A DNA stretch of 64,000 nucleotides, taken from contig NZ_JBHSXH010000009.1 of the NCBI RefSeq assembly GCF_042662625.1, forward strand, positions 186,001-250,000, written 5' to 3'. The notes under the pieces are model-generated. The model saw only the letters and a program-made list of their open reading frames with translations, was not told the origin of the DNA and did no database searches. Positions 33,566 through 42,847 of this stretch are shown in pieces. A program made the translations under genes and the position numbers. Each line of letters begins with the position of its first letter. Positions within the stretch are counted from its first letter, which is position 1. The stretch comes from Halopelagius fulvigenes (GTDB lineage Archaea; Halobacteriota; Halobacteria; Halobacteriales; Haloferacaceae).

Positions 33566-33937
33566 TCAGAACGGGGCTTCCGGTCCTTCGTCGGCGTTCG
33601 CGCCGGGGTCGGCCGTCTCGCTTCGCGTTTCGAGGGGGCCGTCCCACTCGGTGAGTCCGCCGGCCATGCTCTCGACGCGCGCGTCCGCCGTGCCCTCGTA
33701 GGACTTGATGAGGCGGGCGGCCTGCACGCTCGCTTGGCCGTGTGGGCAGACGGTGACGATTCGGTCGGCGTCGCCTATCTCGGCGACGCGCGTCGGCAGT
33801 TCCCCGAAGGGGATGTTGAGGCTCCCCGGGATGTGCCCGCGGGAGAACTTGCCGGGCGAGCGGATGTCGACGACCCGCGGCGGGTCCTCGTCGTCGAGGA
33901 GCGTCTCGACTTCTGCTGGGTCGATTTCGCCGTCCAT
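33566..33937 (-). CDS. Rhodanese-domain protein
   Basis: A 123-residue single rhodanese domain. The substrate-approach region is VVDIRSPGKFSRGHIPGSLN and the active-site loop is VTVCPHGQASVQAARLI, with the persulfide-forming cysteine in CPHGQA. The C-terminal ~25 residues are a disordered acidic tail. Rhodaneses move sulfane sulfur; the acceptor is not indicated by the neighbours, a NUDIX hydrolase and convergent aIF1. A tRNA-thiolation or detoxification role is possible but unsupported. Confidence 0.9.
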   Translation of the reverse strand: MDGEIDPAEVETLLDDEDPPRVVDIRSPGKFSRGHIPGSLNIPFGELPTRVAEIGDADRIVTVCPHGQASVQAARLIKSYEGTADARVESMAGGLTEWDGPLETRSETADPGANADEGPEAPF

Positions 33938-34004
33938 ATCCGCGAGAAGCCGGTCGCGGGGTAAAAGTCCTCCTCTCGCCGCCCTCGTTCGTTTCCGCGC
34001 AGTT

Positions 34005-34568
34005 CTACAGCAGTCCCTCCTCGCGGGCGAGGAGGACGCCTTCGACCGTCGCGTCGTTCGTCGGGCTCTCCCGCGCGACGGAAAGCGCCTCCTCGACGGG
34101 GACGGACCGGACCGAGAGGAACTCGTTTTCGTCCAACTCCGGTTCGACCGGGGTGAGACCCTCCGCGAAGACGTACGCGCGCCGGTGCCGGAGGAGGCCG
34201 GTCGAACACCACAGGTCCTGCAGGACCGACGTTCCGGCGGGGTCGAAGCCCGTCTCCTCGCGGAGTTCGCGCGCCGCCGCCGCGGTGTAGGACTCGCCCT
34301 CCTCGACGATGCCCGCCGGGAGTTCCAACTGCGTCTCCCGCACCGTCGGTCGGTACTGCTCGACGAACAGCAGTTGCCCGTCCTCGACGGCGACGACGAC
34401 CACCGCCGTCGCCAGTTCGGCCCAGTAGTAGCGGTTCGTGCTCCCGTCGGGTTGCTCCACCAAGTCGTACCCGCCGGTGTACCAGGGCGTCTCGTACTCC
34501 GTCTCCGACTCCACGACGGGCCACTCCGGGTCCGCCAACGATTCGTGTCTCCGTCCGTCTTCGGCCAT
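34005..34568 (-). CDS. NUDIX hydrolase (ADP-ribose pyrophosphatase-like)
   Basis: A 187-residue NUDIX protein with a perfect consensus box, GIVEEGESYTAAAARELREE followed by TGF. The preceding segment VVVVAVEDGQLLFVEQYRPT and the ELPAG lead-in are characteristic of ADP-ribose pyrophosphatases, as is the loop WCSTGLLRHRRAYVFAEGL. Cleavage of ADP-ribose to AMP and ribose-5-phosphate is the likely reaction, although NUDIX specificity is hard to fix from sequence. The ATG at 34566-34568 (MAEDGRRHES) is chosen; an in-frame ATG four codons earlier is also possible. Confidence 0.87.
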   Translation of the reverse strand: MAEDGRRHESLADPEWPVVESETEYETPWYTGGYDLVEQPDGSTNRYYWAELATAVVVVAVEDGQLLFVEQYRPTVRETQLELPAGIVEEGESYTAAAARELREETGFDPAGTSVLQDLWCSTGLLRHRRAYVFAEGLTPVEPELDENEFLSVRSVPVEEALSVARESPTNDATVEGVLLAREEGLL

Positions 34569-34612
34569 GTCGGCCGTCACTCGGAGACGCGCGCCCTTAG
34601 TTCCACTCGCGG

Positions 34613-35083
34613 CTACGCGGATCGGGCGTCGTCCGTCGCCTCGTTCTCACCGGCGTCGTCCGACCCCTGGAACCGCGGGCGATAGAGGCGGGCGAACGCC
34701 CGTCTGCGGAGCGTTCCGACGGCCGCCTCGCGTTCGTTCTGGAACGTGGCGGCGACGACTTCGCCGGCGAACGGCGCGGCGTGCCAGGCGACGCGTTCGA
34801 CCGACGGACTCCCCAGTTCGGTCACCTCGTACTCCGGGTGGTCCTCGCACCACGCGTCGAACTCCTCGCGCGCGCCGACGGTGACGGCGAGTCGCTCCGC
34901 GAACAGCACGTTCCGGGCCGTCTCGACCACGTCGCCGGTCACCCGTTCGCGGTACTCCTCGCGATCGAACTCCATCGCCTTCGCCACCTCGCGGACGACC
35001 GACTGCGCGGTCGGTCCGGCGGACTCGAACGCCGCCTCGGCGGCCGACTCGCTCTCCGGTTCGAGGCTCCCTTCGGTCTCCAT
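34613..35083 (-). CDS. DUF5809-type haloarchaeal protein
   Basis: A 156-residue soluble protein with AQSVVREVAKAMEFDREEYR, DVVETARNVLFAERLAVTVG, REEFDAWCEDHPEYEVTELG and EAAVGTLRRRAFARLYRPRF. This pattern fits the haloarchaeal DUF5809 family, whose function is unknown. The ends are acidic and disordered. It lies between the NUDIX gene and a DUF5810-type gene in the same direction. The two families are often neighbours in haloarchaea, hinting at a joint role. Confidence 0.78.
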   Translation of the reverse strand: METEGSLEPESESAAEAAFESAGPTAQSVVREVAKAMEFDREEYRERVTGDVVETARNVLFAERLAVTVGAREEFDAWCEDHPEYEVTELGSPSVERVAWHAAPFAGEVVAATFQNEREAAVGTLRRRAFARLYRPRFQGSDDAGENEATDDARSA

Positions 35084-35196
35084 GCATCTTCGTCTCCCGC
35101 GCGGTCACTAACCGCTTTCCGTCGCGTTCGACGCCGCGGGCGGTGCGCCGAGAGAAGAGTTCGTCCGCGTCGGCCGCCTCGCGTCCGCGCCGACGG

Positions 35197-35640
35197 TCAC
35201 TCGTCGTCCGTCTCGCCCTCGTCCTCGTCCGCGACGCGTTCCGCGCGCATCTGCTCCGTCAGTTCCTTCGCCTCTTCGAGGACGGCGCGCGCCTCGTCGT
35301 CGAGCGTTTCGCCGCCCATTCCGGCGGCCGCCGCCGCGTTGAATCCGGGGTTCGTCTCGGCTCCTCCCTCGAAGGGCGACCCGTGGTCGCCTCCGGTGCG
35401 GCCGCGTCCGCCGTGGTCGTGGACGGTGTCCTCGAACACCTCCTCGTACTCCGTCTCCTCGGCGTACTCGGCGACGACCGGACCCAGTTCGTCCGCGTTC
35501 GTCGAACTCCACTCGGGGACGTGTTCGTCGAGCCACGTCTCGTGTTCGTCGCCGTGGAGCATCGCGGTGAAGGCGACGTGGTTCGCGAGGTGCTCTGCGT
35601 CTCGTTGCGGCGTGTCGCAGACCGGGCAGGCGTACCCCAT
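35197..35640 (-). CDS. DUF5810-type zinc-finger protein
   Basis: A 147-residue protein starting MGYACPVCDTPQRDAEHLAN, then HVAFTAMLHGDEHETWLDEH. A CxxC pair followed by His residues resembles a C2H2-type finger at the N-terminus. The remainder contains VFEDTVHDHGGRGRTGGDHG and a C-terminal helix LDDEARAVLEEAKELTEQMR. This matches the haloarchaeal DUF5810 family, function unknown. The ATG at 35638-35640 places the CxxC at residues 5-8. It is 113 bases upstream of the DUF5809 gene in the same direction. Confidence 0.8.
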   Translation of the reverse strand: MGYACPVCDTPQRDAEHLANHVAFTAMLHGDEHETWLDEHVPEWSSTNADELGPVVAEYAEETEYEEVFEDTVHDHGGRGRTGGDHGSPFEGGAETNPGFNAAAAAGMGGETLDDEARAVLEEAKELTEQMRAERVADEDEGETDDE

Positions 35641-35749
35641 GGTCGTCCGTTGGCGACCGTCGTACAAGGGTCGTGCGGTCGAACCGGGTCGAGGAGAACG
35701 AGTCGCCGAACGAAGTCCGGCGGGCCGCTACCGGCGTTCGGCGACGGGG

Positions 35750-36103
35750 TCAGTACGGCGGCTCTTCGACGGTCACCTGGCCGTCTTCGCGCACGCTGAC
35801 CTCGTATCCGATGTATCCGAACTGGACGACGGCGAGTTCGCTCTCGTCGCGGTTCCGGACCGGAGGGTTCCGGTTGAGAGACTCGAAAAGGCGTTCGAGC
35901 GCGTCGGTGTCGACGACGGACCCGACCGGCGGAAGCGAGAGCGCGTCCGTCTGGTCGCCGGTCCACGCCTCCGCCACCGCGCGCGCGACGGTGACCGCGA
36001 TGCCGGTCGCGCCCTCCCAGTCGTGTCGCAAAACGACCGGCTCCTCGCTGCCGTTTCGTTCGTACGGTTCGACTCGTTCCCCTATGACTCGTTTTTCGTC
36101 CAT
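35750..36103 (-). CDS. HalOD1 output-domain protein
   Basis: A 117-residue protein starting MDEKRVIGERVEPYERN. Its core reads AVTVARAVAEAWTGDQTDAL, SLPPVGSVVDTDALERLFES and VVQFGYIGYEVSVREDGQVT, the HalOD1 (haloarchaeal output domain 1) pattern. HalOD1 is found alone or attached to haloarchaeal signalling proteins and is presumed to be a signalling output module. A second HalOD1 gene lies at 46469. This one is 133 bases from the stop of the Bat-like multisensor regulator, in the same direction, and could belong to its regulon. Confidence 0.85.
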   Translation of the reverse strand: MDEKRVIGERVEPYERNGSEEPVVLRHDWEGATGIAVTVARAVAEAWTGDQTDALSLPPVGSVVDTDALERLFESLNRNPPVRNRDESELAVVQFGYIGYEVSVREDGQVTVEEPPY

Positions 36104-36236
36104 GTGTATGCCAATTATTTGCTGTACCGACCGCAACCGTTACTCTCAGTAGTCCTCCATTGGGCTTAGTCCTCGCCTCTACTATAGTAGTGCGAGCGCG
36201 TCTGACGACTCTATTCGAATAGTACCTCTCCGCCGA

Positions 36237-39200
36237 TCACGCGAACGCCGTCCGGACCAACTTTCGCTCGGCGGCCCGGAGGTGGTACTGGAACGTGGGC
36301 GAGGAGATGCCGAATACGCCCGACAACGTCGTCGCGGTGGTGCGGCGTGGCCACTCGTAGAAGCCGCCGTGGTACGCGGCGCTTATCGCCTCCTTCTGTC
36401 GCTCGGTCCACTCGTCTTCGAGGCGCGCGCGGAACCCGTCTTCGGTCTCTATCGGGTTCGTCACGGTGCGCTTCGAGACGAGCGTCGTCTCCGGGTGGAT
36501 GGCCGAGAACGCGTCCACCACGGAGCGGACGTTGACGTTCTCGGGGAGGGTGACGACGACCCGACAGGCGGTTTCCGTCGCCGTCATCTCGCGCAGTCGC
36601 CCGCCGCCGGCGTACAGCACCTCGAACGACGCCCGGTCCGGCAACTGCATCTCGTAGCGGTGGTCGTCGTCGTCGTCGCCGTCGGTGAGCTCCGTGAGCG
36701 ACGTCCCCGCGGGAAGCGCCTCTTCGACCGCCTCGCGGTCGGCCCGCGTCTGGACGAACGTCCGGTAGCGGCCGTCGGCGGTCGGAATCACGCCCGTGAC
36801 GCGAACCTCCCGGCCCGTCTGGCGGGCGAGGGCGAGCAGCGACTGCCGTTCGTCGGTCACCGCGAGTTCGATCTCCGTGCGCCGGTCGGCGAGCATCGCC
36901 TGCGACCGACCGAGTCGGTCGATGACGTTTCCGAGCGTCGCGCCGAGTTCGGCCAGCATCTCGCCGTCCTCCTCGGCGAACGCGTCGGCGTCCGTCCCGT
37001 GGACGACGAGCAGGCGACTCTCCCCCGCGGGGACGACGGCCAGAGACTGGAAGCCGTACGAGAGGGCGTCGCGCCTGTGGGCCTCCCACCCCGGCGCGTC
37101 CACCACGTTCTTCACCACCGCGGGGGAGAGGCTCTCGACGGCGTTGGCGACGATTTCCGGGAACGGGTCGGTCGAGAGGACCTCGCCGAGGCGGTGCGCG
37201 TAGCCGTCTTCGACGCCGCTCGTCGTCGTCGGCGTCGGCGACCCCGTCGCGGCGTCCATCTCGCAGAACCACGCGAACCGGTAGGGTCGCGCATCGGCCA
37301 ATCGCTCGCAGGCGCGGGCGGCGGCCTCCTCGCTCGTCGCCGCCTGCACGACCGCTCCGGTCACCTCGCGTATCGTCCGGTTGATGCGGTTCAGCTTCGT
37401 CAGGCGCTCGTTCTGCGACTCCAGCCTGCGGTCCCTGTCGCCGAGGGCGGCCTCCGCCTCGACGACGGACAGTATCTCGCTCATCGTGGAGGCCAGCAGT
37501 CGGAACACGTCCGTGCCCGACTCGTCGGTGACTGTGTCGCGGTCCATCTCGACGGAGAGGACGCCGTACTGCCCCACCGCCTCCGCGACGAGGTTCCGTC
37601 CGCATCCGGTTCCGCTGTCCACGATGACCGTCTTCTCCTCGGCGAACGCGCGCCAACACGGGTTCCCGCCGGGGGCGACCAGTTCGTCCGGGTCGGCGTC
37701 CGACGCCGGGTGCGGGCGGAGCGTCCGCTCTCCGGGGTCGTACTCGAAGAAGTCCACGGAGAGCGGTTCGAAGAGGTCCTCGCAGGCTTCGACCGTCAGC
37801 TCGACCGCCGCGTCGTAGTCGGTCACGCGCGTCAGCGACCGCGTGTGCTCCTGCAGGGTGGTGAGCAACCGTTCGCGCCGCCGGCGCGCCGACACGTCGC
37901 GCGAGATGCCGACCGTGCCGACGAACCGCCGTTCGCCGTCGTCGTCCGTCTCGAACAGCGCTGAGAACCGCGTCTCTATCCAGACCGAACTGCCGTCCGG
38001 TCGGTCCAACGGGAACTCGACGGTGGCGGCCTCCCCCGTCTCGGCGGACTGCCGGCGCAGCTCCGCTATCTTCTCGGCCGTCTCCTCGTCCATGATGTCC
38101 GTGCCGGCCGTCCCCAGCAGTTCCTCCCTGCTCCGGCCGAACAGGTCGGCGAACCCCTGGTTCACCTCGACGAAGCGGAACTCGTCGTCGAGGGCGTACA
38201 CGCCGTCGTCGGCCGTCTCGACCATCCACTCGTAGCGGAGCAGTTCGAGTTCGCGCTCCCGCCGTTCGGTTACGTCGGTCAGGTAGACGGAGACGCCGTT
38301 TCGAGACGGGTACACCCGGTGTTCGTACCACGCGCCCGTCGGGGGGTACACCGCCTCGAACGTCGTCGGTTCGCGCTTGTAGCGGGCGCGTTCGTACTGC
38401 GCGCGGACGTAGTCGTCCTCGAAGAGGGTCCAGACGCTCCGGCCGACCACGTCCTCGGACTCCGCGCCGAGGAGGCGGGCCGCCTTCGGGTTCGCGGACG
38501 TTATCCGCCACTCCTCGTCGAGGCCGTAGACGCCCTCCCCGATGCGCTCAAACACCTCTTCGAGCGTCGAGCGGAGCGTCTGCCGTTCGATGGCCGCGCC
38601 GACGAGCCTCGCGATGTTCTCGATGAAGCGCCCGTCCGTCTCGTCGAACATCCCCGGCTTCTCAGAGTGCGCCGTGATGACGCCCCACGGCCCGTCGCGT
38701 CCCTCGATGGCGACGCTCAGTCCGCTCTGGATGTTCGCGGAGTCCTCCAACGCGCTGGAGTCGAAGCGGTCGTCGAGGAACACCCTGTCGGAGACGAGTG
38801 CGCCGTCGGCCCACAGCGTCCGTTCGGCGTGCGTGCCCGGTCCGAGGGAGACGCCGCCGACGTAACTTTGGGGCCACCCCTCGACGGCGAGCAGTTCCAC
38901 GTCGCCGACGGACGGGCGGTGCCGACCGACCGCGATGTACGCCGCGTCCAACGCCGCCGCGAGTCGTTCGACCGTCTCCTCGAACAGTCGCTCGTACGTC
39001 GGCCCCGAGAGGGCGAACGCGCCGAGGTCCGAGATGACGTACTGTTGGGCGATGCGGCGCGTCCGCTCTCGGTCGCTCCGGTGGGCCTCGACGGCCGCCT
39101 GAACGCGGTGCGCCAGCCACGTCGCCTCCGCGTCGGTGCCGCGCGCGGCGAGATAGTCCGTCGCCCCGGCGTCGAACGCCTCCCGGCCGCCCTCCTCCTC

Positions 39201-39455
39201 GTCGGGGTCCACGACGAGGATGACGGGCAGCCCCGGCTCCCGTTCCCGCACGTCGGAGACCAGCTTCGCTCGCGCCTCGGGCGGCACGGCCCCGACGATG
39301 CAGTCTACTCGTCCCTCGTCCACGTCGCCGACGCGCGCCGCCGCGTCGTCCGCCGACGCCCGCCAGAGGGTCGGATCTCCGAGGACGGCGTCGAACGCCG
39401 CGCCGAAGAGGGCGGGCGGGTCGCCGACGACGAGGATGGTGTTCCTGTCGGTCAC
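36237..39455 (-). CDS. Multisensor Bat-type (bacterio-opsin activator) transcription regulator
   Basis: A 1072-residue regulator. In order: a receiver-like domain (1-110) in which VDCIVGAV replaces the usual phospho-Asp position, so it is probably not phosphorylated; a GAF domain (~150-295, WGVITAHSEKPGMFDETDGR); two PAS domains (~300-400 and ~405-525, ANPKAARLLGAESEDVVGRS and NQGFADLFGRSREELLG); a second GAF-like region (~545-670); a Bat-type region; and a C-terminal HTH_10 (~1010-1070, WTERQKEAISAAYHGGFYEW). No histidine-kinase domain is present, so it senses and binds DNA directly. Target genes and signals are unknown; no bop-like gene is in the window. Confidence 0.93.
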   Translation of the reverse strand: MTDRNTILVVGDPPALFGAAFDAVLGDPTLWRASADDAAARVGDVDEGRVDCIVGAVPPEARAKLVSDVREREPGLPVILVVDPDEEEGGREAFDAGATDYLAARGTDAEATWLAHRVQAAVEAHRSDRERTRRIAQQYVISDLGAFALSGPTYERLFEETVERLAAALDAAYIAVGRHRPSVGDVELLAVEGWPQSYVGGVSLGPGTHAERTLWADGALVSDRVFLDDRFDSSALEDSANIQSGLSVAIEGRDGPWGVITAHSEKPGMFDETDGRFIENIARLVGAAIERQTLRSTLEEVFERIGEGVYGLDEEWRITSANPKAARLLGAESEDVVGRSVWTLFEDDYVRAQYERARYKREPTTFEAVYPPTGAWYEHRVYPSRNGVSVYLTDVTERRERELELLRYEWMVETADDGVYALDDEFRFVEVNQGFADLFGRSREELLGTAGTDIMDEETAEKIAELRRQSAETGEAATVEFPLDRPDGSSVWIETRFSALFETDDDGERRFVGTVGISRDVSARRRRERLLTTLQEHTRSLTRVTDYDAAVELTVEACEDLFEPLSVDFFEYDPGERTLRPHPASDADPDELVAPGGNPCWRAFAEEKTVIVDSGTGCGRNLVAEAVGQYGVLSVEMDRDTVTDESGTDVFRLLASTMSEILSVVEAEAALGDRDRRLESQNERLTKLNRINRTIREVTGAVVQAATSEEAAARACERLADARPYRFAWFCEMDAATGSPTPTTTSGVEDGYAHRLGEVLSTDPFPEIVANAVESLSPAVVKNVVDAPGWEAHRRDALSYGFQSLAVVPAGESRLLVVHGTDADAFAEEDGEMLAELGATLGNVIDRLGRSQAMLADRRTEIELAVTDERQSLLALARQTGREVRVTGVIPTADGRYRTFVQTRADREAVEEALPAGTSLTELTDGDDDDDHRYEMQLPDRASFEVLYAGGGRLREMTATETACRVVVTLPENVNVRSVVDAFSAIHPETTLVSKRTVTNPIETEDGFRARLEDEWTERQKEAISAAYHGGFYEWPRRTTATTLSGVFGISSPTFQYHLRAAERKLVRTAFA

Positions 39456-39526
39456 TAGATGCTCGTCGGCTACGCGGGGGTATCACCTTATCGCCCGGCG
39501 GGGCGAGTCGCGCGGCGTCGATCCGC

Positions 39527-40075
39527 TCAGGCCTGCCACGCGTCGAGGTCTAACACCATCAGGAACGCGTCCTCGCCGTCGGCGTAGTAGCCGGGGACGC
39601 GGCGCGCCGGCTCGAACCCAACGTCGCGGTACAGCGATATCGCGGGTTCGTTGCCGATGCGCACCTCCAGTTTTACGAGCGTCGCGCCGTCGATGGCCAA
39701 CGCGACGAGGGCGCGTTCGAGGAGGTAGCGGCCGAGTCCCGCCCCGCGCGCGTCGGGGCGGACGGCGATGTCCTTGACGTGTCCGATACCCCGCCCGTGG
39801 TTCGGCATCACGTCCGAGACGACGTAGCCCACCACCGCCGCCCCGCGGACGGCGACGAGAAAGCCCGGTTCGTCGAGGAACGTCTCGAACGCCGAGTAGG
39901 GCCACGGCTGGGAGAACGAGCTCTTCTCGATGCGGTAGACGTCGAGGAGGTCCGACCGCGTCGCCCTCCGAACGACCGTGTTCTCCGGCGCGGCGGCGTC
40001 CGGGCCCGACCCGTCGGCCCGCGCGTTCCGGTCGGTCCCGTCCGGGTCCCGTGACCTCTCGTTCACTGTCGGCAC
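39527..40075 (-). CDS. rimI: Ribosomal-protein-alanine N-acetyltransferase RimI-like
   Basis: A 182-residue GNAT acetyltransferase. After a ~35-residue acidic leader, the domain begins VVRRATRSDLLDVYRIEKSS and continues FSQPWPYSAFETFLDEPGFL. The acetyl-CoA site is VRPDARGAGLGRYLLERALV. The end has VRIGNEPAISLYRDVGFEPA, the RimI/ArD1-like signature. It is expected to acetylate protein N-termini, classically ribosomal protein S18 in bacteria; the archaeal homologue is a broader N-terminal acetyltransferase. It is transcribed leftward, downstream of aconitase by 130 bases. Confidence 0.88.
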   Translation of the reverse strand: MPTVNERSRDPDGTDRNARADGSGPDAAAPENTVVRRATRSDLLDVYRIEKSSFSQPWPYSAFETFLDEPGFLVAVRGAAVVGYVVSDVMPNHGRGIGHVKDIAVRPDARGAGLGRYLLERALVALAIDGATLVKLEVRIGNEPAISLYRDVGFEPARRVPGYYADGEDAFLMVLDLDAWQA

Positions 40076-40205
40076 GTACGCGAGACGGGCGCAAAAACGC
40101 GACGACTCCGGGGACGACGGCGGGGGAGTCGAACGGACGAGACGGACCGGACGCTACCGGAAGAGAACCGAAAGAATGGGACGATGGTCGGCGCGGAACG
40201 GGAGT

Positions 40206-42185
40206 TCAGTCGTCCGCGGGCGCGGCGCCGCCGGAGGAGTCTTCCTCGTTCTGCTGCTTCGTCAGCGACAGCTTGCCGCCGGCGGTGAGGATGTGACGTT
40301 CGCGTTCGGACGCGTCGAGCGTCGCCGTCGCCTCCCAGTCGTCGTTCACGCGGACCGTGAACTCTTCCTGACCGGATTCGACGGCTTCGGCGACGTCGTC
40401 GACGATTGCGATGTCGTCGCCCTGCTCTATCTTCTCGTACGTCTCCTCGTCGATGGCGAGGGGGACGATGCCGAAGTTGAACAGGTTCGCCTTGTGGATG
40501 CGCGCGAATGACTGCGCGAGGACGCCCTCGATGCCGAGGTACATCGGGCACATCGCGGCGTGTTCCCGGGAGGATCCCTGACCGTAATTCTCGCCCGCGA
40601 CGAGGAAGCCGCTGTCGGCCTGCTTCGCGCGCTGAGCGAACGTGTCGTCGACGCGCGAGAGCGTGAACTCAGAGAGACGCTCGATGTTCGAGCGGAACTT
40701 GAGGATGTCGGACGTCGCCGGGATGATGTGGTCCGTCGTGATGTTGTCCTCCATCTTCAGGAGCGCCTCACCCTCGATGTTCGCTTGGAGGGGGTCCTTC
40801 AGCGGCACTTCGCCGATGTTGGGGCCCTTGATGAGTTCGTCGTCGATGGCCTCGTCGGGCGCGATGAGGTCCGCCTTCGACGCGTCGTACTGGTCGGGGA
40901 GTTCGACGCCGGGCGCTTCCAGGTCGTCGAGTTCGTCCGCGAGGTCGCGGGGGTCGACGATCTCGCCCTTTAGCGCGGCCGCGGCGGCGACCTGCGGCGA
41001 GGCGAGGAAGACCGAGTCGTCCTCGATGCCGGAGCGACCCTCGAAGTTGCGGTTGAACGTCCGGACGGAGACCGAGTCCGAAGCCGGGACGTGGCCGATG
41101 CCGATGCACGGCCCGCAGGTCGCCTCGGAGACGTTGACGCCGGCCGCCATCATCTCGGCGGTCCAGCCTTCGCGGGCGAGAATCTCGCTGGCCTGCTTCG
41201 AACCGGGCGCGACGATGAGGTCGGTGCTCTTTGCGACTTCGCGGCCCTTGACCATCTTCGCGGCCGGGAGGATGTCCTCGTAGCCGCCGTTGGTACAGGA
41301 ACCGACGATGACCTGGTCGACTTCCGTCCCCTCGACTTCGCGGACGGGGACGACGTTGTCGGGCATCGACGGCTTGGCGATGAGCGGTTCGATCTCCGAG
41401 AGGTCGATGACGACTTCGTCGGCGTACTCGGCGTCCTCGTCGGCCTTGAGTTCGACGTACTCGTCCTCGCGGTCCTGTCGGGCGAGGTAGTCCTTCGTCT
41501 TCTCGTCCGTCTCGAAGATGGACGAGGTGGCGCCGAGTTCCGTCCCCATGTTGGTGATGGTGGTACGCTCGGGCACCGAGAGCGACTCCGCGCCGGGGCC
41601 GGTGTACTCGAACACCTTGCCGACGCCGCCCTTCACGGAGAGGCGACGGAGCATCTCGAGGATGACGTCCTTCGCGGACGCCCAGTCGGGCAGTTCGCCT
41701 TCGAGGCGGACGTTGACGACTTCCGGCATCTCGACGTAGTACGCGCCGCCGCCCATGGCGACTGCGATGTCGAGGCCACCGGCGCCGATGGCGAGTTCGC
41801 CGAGGCCGCCGGGCGTCGGCGTGTGAGAGTCGGAGCCGAGGAGCGTCTTTCCGGGCGCGGCGAAGTTCTCCTTGTGGACGTTGTGGCAGATACCGTTGCC
41901 CGGTCGGGAGAAGTGCGCACCGTACGTGCCCGCCGCCGAGCGGAGGAAGCGGTGGTCGTCGGTGTTCTTGAAGTCGAACTGGTACGTCTGGTGGTCGCAG
42001 TACTGCGCGGCCAGTTCGGTCTGCTGTTCGTCGAGGCCGAGCGCCTCGAACTGGAGCCAGACCATCGTCCCCGTGGTGTCCTGCGTGAGGACCTGGTCGA
42101 TTTCGATTCCGATTTCCTCGCCGGGCTCGAGCTCGCCCTCGACGAGATGGTCGTCGAGTATTTTTTCAGTAAGCGTCTGTCCCAT
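40206..42185 (-). CDS. acn: Aconitate hydratase
   Basis: A 659-residue aconitase of the TCA cycle, interconverting citrate and isocitrate through a [4Fe-4S] cluster. Cluster cysteines are in VGSCTNGGYEDI (near residue 298) and ATCGPCIGIGHVPASDS (near 356). Substrate and swivel-domain segments include GSDSHTPTPGGLGELAIGAG and GENYGQGSSREHAAMCPMYL. All four aconitase domains are represented and the length suits the shorter archaeal/mitochondrial-type enzymes. The start is backed by a strong TATA box 30 bases upstream. The gene is divergent from the dUTPase-like gene. Confidence 0.96.
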   Translation of the reverse strand: MGQTLTEKILDDHLVEGELEPGEEIGIEIDQVLTQDTTGTMVWLQFEALGLDEQQTELAAQYCDHQTYQFDFKNTDDHRFLRSAAGTYGAHFSRPGNGICHNVHKENFAAPGKTLLGSDSHTPTPGGLGELAIGAGGLDIAVAMGGGAYYVEMPEVVNVRLEGELPDWASAKDVILEMLRRLSVKGGVGKVFEYTGPGAESLSVPERTTITNMGTELGATSSIFETDEKTKDYLARQDREDEYVELKADEDAEYADEVVIDLSEIEPLIAKPSMPDNVVPVREVEGTEVDQVIVGSCTNGGYEDILPAAKMVKGREVAKSTDLIVAPGSKQASEILAREGWTAEMMAAGVNVSEATCGPCIGIGHVPASDSVSVRTFNRNFEGRSGIEDDSVFLASPQVAAAAALKGEIVDPRDLADELDDLEAPGVELPDQYDASKADLIAPDEAIDDELIKGPNIGEVPLKDPLQANIEGEALLKMEDNITTDHIIPATSDILKFRSNIERLSEFTLSRVDDTFAQRAKQADSGFLVAGENYGQGSSREHAAMCPMYLGIEGVLAQSFARIHKANLFNFGIVPLAIDEETYEKIEQGDDIAIVDDVAEAVESGQEEFTVRVNDDWEATATLDASERERHILTAGGKLSLTKQQNEEDSSGGAAPADD

Positions 42186-42211
42186 AACGTGTCGGAGTCG
42201 GCCGTCTACGA

Positions 42212-42219
42212 TTATAAAT
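42212..42219 (-). promoter_or_regulatory. TATA box of aconitase
   Basis: On the minus strand ATTTATAA is centred about 30 bases before the aconitase ATG at 42185. It is one of the clearest TATA boxes in the window and leaves no room for a leader, so the mRNA is probably leaderless. Confidence 0.6.
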
Positions 42220-42382
42220 CCCGCGTGTTTGAGGATAGAGGTATGTTCCTTATACGCATAAGAAGAATATCTACGACAATCATGAACAACGCCTCCGTCG
42301 TTCGATTTTTTGTATCTTCAGGCTGATATGACTGTCGCGGAGACAACGACAGCGCTTTTTCGGTCGCCGAGACTCTCCCGCT

Positions 42383-42847
42383 ATGTTTCGCTCCGGAGGA
42401 TTCGTCGCGGACCGCATCGACCCGATAGACGACTCGCAGGTGCAACCGAACGGCGTGGACCTGACCGTCGCCGCCGTCCTCGAACAGGTCGAACCCGGGA
42501 GAATCGGCGTGGACGGGAAACGAATCGGCGAGAGGCGGGAACTGGACACCGAAGATGGCGTCTACCACCTCTCGCCCGGCGGGTACGTCCTCCAGTACGC
42601 CGAGACCATCCGCATCCCCGAGGGACACGTCGGCTTTCTCTACCCCCGTTCGTCGCTGATGCGAAACTCCTGCATGCTCGACACCGCCGTCTGGGACGCC
42701 GGATACGAGGGGAAGGGCGAGGGCCTGTTGGAGGTTCACCACGAGATAGAACTCGAACGCGGCGCGCGCGTCGCGCAGCTAGTTCTCGCCGAGGCCGACC
42801 ACGAGGGGACGTACGACGGGTCGTATCAGGGCGAACGCGTGGACTGA
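42383..42847 (+). CDS. dUTPase/dCTP-deaminase-family protein
   Basis: A 154-residue trimeric dUTPase-superfamily protein. Motifs are VQPNGVDLTVAAVLEQVEP, VGFLYPRSSLMRNSCMLDT (motif with PRSSL), AVWDAGYEGKGEGLLEVHHE and LERGARVAQLVLAEAD. The DAGYEG loop suits dUTP diphosphatase; dCTP deaminase is the nearest alternative. Its job would be to keep dUTP low and provide dUMP for thymidylate. A few residues after the substrate motif the C-terminal arm YDGSYQGERVD is present, as required for closure. It starts 197 bases from the divergent aconitase. Confidence 0.85.
   Translation: MFRSGGFVADRIDPIDDSQVQPNGVDLTVAAVLEQVEPGRIGVDGKRIGERRELDTEDGVYHLSPGGYVLQYAETIRIPEGHVGFLYPRSSLMRNSCMLDTAVWDAGYEGKGEGLLEVHHEIELERGARVAQLVLAEADHEGTYDGSYQGERVD

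Noticed and set aside
36211..38511. A 766-codon frame in another register within the multisensor regulator
   Set aside because: Mostly Arg/Gly/Pro; the regulator's GAF, PAS and HTH domains fix the correct frame.
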